From Gracilaria domingensis (lineage: Eukaryota; Rhodophyta; Florideophyceae; Gracilariales; Gracilariaceae), in the NCBI GenBank assembly GCA_022539475.1, contig VCMS01000068.1, positions 62,001 to 126,000 of the forward strand: a DNA stretch of 64,000 bases. Reading direction: 5' to 3'. Below, piece after piece: positions 60,181 to 64,000 of the stretch; position 1 is the first letter of the stretch, and each line of letters begins with the position of its first letter. The position numbers were made by a program, and so were the translations under genes. The notes beneath the pieces were generated by a model. The model was not told the DNA's origin. It saw only the letters and a list, made by a program, of their open reading frames with translations, and ran no database searches.

Positions 60181-60354
60181 ATGGCAGACGCTCGCGCGCT
60201 TCCGCCCGCCTTCGTGCTCGCGCCCGCTCTGCGCGCGCGCGCGCGCGTGCGCGTGCCGCGCGCCGCCGCGCCGGCCGCGCGCCGCGCCACTGCCGCCAAC
60301 GCCGCCGGCAGGCCTGCGCTGTCGGCGGCCGCCGCGGCGGCGGCGGCGGCGGCG

Positions 60355-60386
<32 letters not shown>

Positions 60387-60879
60387 GCTGTGCGTGGCGC
60401 GCGCGCAGCCCTGTCGTGCGTACGGCTTGATTCAGGGGCGCTTGGACAAGTGTCGCGGCGACATGCCCTGCGTCAGTACCGCCTCCGTCGCCAATCCCAG
60501 CAAGTTCGGCGCGCCCTGGACCTACCGCCCGCAGACCGATGACGCCGACGTCGCTTGGCAGTCGCTCAAGACCGCTCTGGAGGCCAGTCGCGACGGCGGC
60601 CGCATTGTGGAGAGCGTGGATGGACCGCAGCTCTACTACTTGAGGGCCGAGTTTCCGTCGTCGTTCCGGGGGACCGATGACGTCGAGTTTCGCTTGATTC
60701 GCGACGAGGCGTTGGTCACCTACCGCAGCGCGTCCAGGGAGGCCATTTTCCTGTACCCGCTGCAGACGCCGATCAACACCGATAAGAATCGCACCCGCTT
60801 GTTGGACATTAGAAAGGCGCTTGGGTGGGATGAGTTTGCAGGCTTCAACGTGTTTGGTATAGATCAGCAGTCGTCGTGA
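60181..60879 (+). CDS. Plastid DUF1499-family protein
   Basis: A 232-residue protein. Residues 1-75 are Ala/Arg/Pro-rich with an uninterrupted run of about 20 Ala at 49-69, which fits a plastid targeting region. The mature part is DUF1499: CVSTASVANPSKFGAPWTY, AWQSLKTAL, VESVDGPQLYYLRAEFPSSFRGTDDVEFRLI, and YRSASREAIF. The family occurs in bacteria and plastids; its function is unknown, so none is given. The frame is intronless. The Ala run is encoded by GC-only codons and sits in the same GC island as the divergent promoter. Confidence 0.85.
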
Positions 60880-60978
60880 GCCTTCCAGACACCCAATTTT
60901 GATCGCGTGTGCTATTATTCCTTGTTTTGTTGTGACGCTTAAACTCCGCCGTCTTTTTGTTACTTCAAGTTCCATACC

Positions 60979-61759
60979 ATGCCGCGCGCGCCACGCAAAT
61001 CCTCCACGGCCACCGTGCCAACGCCATTTTCCTCCGAACCATTCGCTCCCGCCATGCAGAGTCCTGATCTCCTTTTGTCGGATACAGTCATGTCGACGCG
61101 CAGTTGGCAGCCGCACATTGCTTGCGCTGCCGTCGACAATCTGTTTGTCAGTTTAAAACGCACCACGGCCCCGTTGAACCGCGCTCATAGGTCCTCCATT
61201 TTATTATGCCACTTGTTTTTTTAGCATCCATCGCGGATCTACTACAGTACCGCCATTCGTATGCGCCATACAGCTTTCGGCCCCTCTGCATCCCGTTTTC
61301 CACTCCTCGCGCGTTCAACCAACAGCGAGTCTTCACACATCTGTCTTCTCTGCAACAAAACACCACCGAGTACTCCCCCATTTTCCCTCTCGCGTTTCCT
61401 CCGTTCAGGCCAATTTCTCCTCGACAATCAATCTTGAAAACGTGCATTTCCTATCGCCTAACGTGTCGCTTGGAGTAAACAGCAGCGCACGCAGATTTAT
61501 GATATCGGTACAAAACCATCTTGCCTGCCTCATCGACCACTGCATTGCTCTGTCTCGCACTGCCCCAGACGGCTTTGTGACAATTGTACGTGATGGACAA
61601 CGTCAACAGTCAAAAGTCCATTCTTCCACCATTTCCTATGGCTACGATCAACCCTTGTTCTTAAGACGCAGTCTGCGTCACGCAAGCCTTGCTCCTTCTC
61701 CATCAGTACAGATAGCGCAGTTTCGTTTCGATGATAGCCACATCCCACAAATATTGTGA
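60979..61759 (+). CDS. Possible two-exon gene, unknown
   Basis: Exon 1 60979-61146 and exon 2 61409-61759 would give 172 residues: a Ser/Pro-rich start, then DLLLSDTVM, CAAVDNLF joined to ANFSSTINLENVHFLSPNVS, and RRFMISVQNHLACLIDHCIALSRTAPDGFVTIVRDGQ. Splice sites are GTCAGT and TTCAG, with a 262-nt intron. Exon 2 reads like real protein, and the ATG context is TACCATGCC. The family is unknown and the splice is a guess. Confidence 0.35.
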
Positions 61760-64000
61760 TTTGTCCTTCTAAGCCATCAGCCCCTCTCGCCTCGAGCGAC
61801 GCGGATTCATTTCTACTTCTCTCTCTCTCTCATTTATGGGCGCCCTAGCTTAACTAGAACTAGCTGCGGCGCGCTTCTGAAACAACCGCTCTCTCACTAA
61901 AAAGGCCAACACTACTTCAAATGTGTCAGGCAGCAACACACGGCAGAACCCTCCAAACCAACATTGCACGTTGGCAAGACTGCTGTGCAAGGGTAGCCTT
62001 CTCCCAAGAGGCACTTGCACCAACTTCAAACTGGAAGGATGAGTACTACTCAAGTAGGAGCAGCGTCATGTACACGTATATCGGCTTCTGGTGCTGTTGA
62101 GTCACAGCTTGTGACATCTCAGTGACAATCAATCATGCCCCCTAAATCATGTAATGATTGAGAAGGGCCCGATTACCACGGCGTTCTTTTGAAGTCTAAA
62201 GCTCAAGAATTGAGAATCACTCGAGTCGAAATCGAACCTGAACTGTTAACAGTTCACAGTTCAGTAATGCTTCCACACTTTCTTCACAGCAATTAAAAAC
62301 CCCTTGAATTCTTGTTCCACTGGCAGAATTCATGATCATATCTCACTTCCAGCTCTTTCACATATGCTAACATGTTACACAAACAACAAAAGTAACCTTA
62401 CACAGTCGTAATCGAACGTGAGCTCGTCACATTTTTCTGCTATGTCTGCATGACATGATATGCACTCAAGGTCGAGTTCAAAGTGCTCGTCGCTCTGATC
62501 TTCTTTACGAAGAACAAAATTCTATTGTTAACTGGTGTAAAGAATACTATTTCGAAGTAGAGTTTCTTTCCTCAGCAAGGCAGCCGCCTTATGAGTTCTC
62601 GGCCTTCGGTCTGCAACTTCCATGGCTAGTGTCTCACAAATCTCTACAGAAGGGCGAGGAAACAAGGAAGTATTAGAAATGGCACAATGCCCATTAAAGC
62701 TTTTTGTCTTCCCAGGAGAAAAGGCTTCATTTCTTTCTTAGCGCCTTCAAATACGTGACGATAGAATCTATTACTGCGACTGATTTGTAAATGTCTATTC
62801 CAGACTTGCCACGGAAAAGATTGTCCCTAAAGTGAGGCGTTGCAGGATGCAACGTCAAAAGCGGAGTGATGGGACTGTCACCTGGAGAAACTCGTCTTTT
62901 AGAAGTTGGCGGCGATTTGTTGTGGAAGGTTTAGAGGGGTTTCAAAGATGGGCGCAAAAAATTTGAGTAAGACGTTGAGTGTGCAAACGGTATAGAAGTG
63001 GAACCCCTTTATGTCAGATTGCAAGTATGGGTAATGAAAAAGAAGCAGAGTACATCGGCGTCTGTGCAATCAACACTCGTTGTTCCTCAGTGTGAGGCAA
63101 CAGCAGAAGGGACTTGCTCTACAAGCCGACTTTGTTATATCATGAATGTCGCTTTGAAAACAGGCGACACATTAATTCCAAAGACAAGGAAAGCGCATAT
63201 GCTGAACGGCATAATCATGTCCTTTAAGACATGATTCGCATGATGCATCTTGCCAGTCAACGCTGAGACTGAATATCACCAGGAGCGCTGATGCATAGTT
63301 GACTACCCTCCTGTGTGATTCTCAAAACGACTACTGCAGATAGGCATGAATCTATGCGAGCGTTGTCATCGGTCATACTGAGCAATTTTTCGCTTTGGTG
63401 TACGATCGCCATGTGACGTAAAGGATAGTGGAAGCAGTAGTTGCATGTTTGAGTCGGTGAAACAAAGGCTGTGTGCATGGTGGAAGAAACGCATTTGCGA
63501 AGGGTGTGAAAGCAATGGATTATGAGAGAGGTCTACCATCTTCGGATGTAAACCTAAATCTACAGACTTTTATAAGGAATACCAGAGGTACTTACTTAAA
63601 TTTGCCTTTGCCCAAGAAGAACCGGCATGGCTTGACAAAACGGGTTTCAAAGCAGAGTCATGAGAGCAGATTTGATGTTTAGGTTTCCATCAACACGTCT
63701 GTAATTCGTATCGAAGTGGAGGCACTACTTGTTCTCTTTCTTTAGCGTGGTTTGCTACCTGTTGCTGCGAAGTAGCGGGAGAGCTTAACTATTTAAAGAT
63801 AACCCTCTCGCCCGAAAATGGCAAGTCATTGCAGAAAGCGGGACGAAGTATCGTAAGCTTTTCAGTAAAAGAGATGCTCGGCTTGTTAGTCTCTTTCGCG
63901 ACTCAGCTTCGTTTATCATCCCGATCCTTATTTTCCTTGTGCCGGTAGTTTATAATAGTTCCATCTGTTCGCCCGCGTTTGCGTACCCTCTTTCGTCGTT
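61760..64000. other. Gene-poor right end with a LINE fragment
   Basis: Beyond the LINE 3' end at 61813-61934, only frames of up to 79 codons occur (for example 62455-62676 and 62998-63234), none recognised. CGGGAGAG..CTCTCGCCCG near 63777-63816 is a loose inverted repeat. Confidence 0.4.
61813..61934 (-). mobile_element. LINE 3' end with (GA)n tail
   Basis: On the minus strand VVLAFLVRERLFQKRAAASSS ends the ORF, followed by a 3' UTR (AGCTAGGGCGCCCATAAAT) and a GA tract at 61813-61831. The stem-loop is partly decayed. A 5'-truncated copy of the family described at 41256. Confidence 0.65.

Noticed and set aside
58947-61116. Long Arg/Ala-rich frames on both strands around the C2 and DUF1499 genes
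   Set aside because: Shadows of the GC island; the supported proteins explain the area.
1-64000. tRNA, rRNA, snRNA and CRISPR arrays
   Set aside because: I looked for tRNA T-loop text, U1, U2, U4 and U6 core sequences and regularly spaced repeats and saw none; a tRNAscan-SE or Infernal run would be decisive.

Overview
The window looks like nuclear DNA of a red alga (Rhodophyta) with a primary plastid. It encodes a three-helix light-harvesting protein with a simple, F-containing transit peptide and no ER signal. It also encodes a TOC34-type plastid import GTPase, a PHT4/ANTR-type plastid anion transporter, a twin-arginine lumenal protein, a plastid DUF1499 protein, mitochondrial COQ9 and ordinary eukaryotic nuclear factors. 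Most genes are intronless; the introns inferred are short (about 47-262 nt) and GT-AG. Genus or species cannot be fixed from sequence alone.

Layout. 1-11.9 kb: MYB3R factor, COQ9, a very long ADA2, a BET1-type SNARE and a B-box zinc-finger protein. 11.9-15.6 kb: no convincing gene, but hairpins and a LINE scrap. 15.7-20.5 kb: eIF2 gamma, a pfkB kinase and a PHT4 transporter. 21.8-29.2 kb: SHPRH-type ubiquitin ligase/translocase, an F-box/WD40 gene that changes frame, and the LHC gene. 29.2-32.6 kb: mostly empty, with a Pogo/CENP-B DNA-binding ORF. 32.7-40.4 kb: Gfo/Idh/MocA oxidoreductase, PAQR receptor, DR1, a Ser-rich unknown, purple acid phosphatase and a TRIC-like channel. 40.4-44.2 kb: LINE graveyard with two 3' ends lying tail to tail. 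44.2-52 kb: small Cys-tailed membrane protein, GST-like protein, PH/DDHD phospholipase, an unusual FBPase paralogue and a class 3 lipase. 52-64 kb: secreted Cys-rich protein, TOC34-like GTPase, Tat lumenal protein, tandem C2 proteins, DUF1499 protein, one possible spliced gene and a repeat-rich tail.

Genes are packed as divergent pairs sharing GC-rich promoters and convergent pairs separated by 85-270 bp. Several products serve the plastid (LHC, PHT4, TOC34-like, Tat protein, DUF1499); others act in nuclear transcription and chromatin (MYB3R, ADA2, SHPRH, DR1) or in membranes and lipids (BET1, DDHD, lipase, PAQR, C2). There is no sign of an operon-like pathway.

The most notable observations are: a LINE family whose 3' ends keep a covarying stem-loop and end in (GA)n; an FBPase that lost a key metal ligand; a TOC34-type GTPase with a degenerate G3 motif; and a shared palindrome in two divergent promoters. 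Start codons were set on ATG only; longer open frames beginning at TTG or GTG were trimmed.
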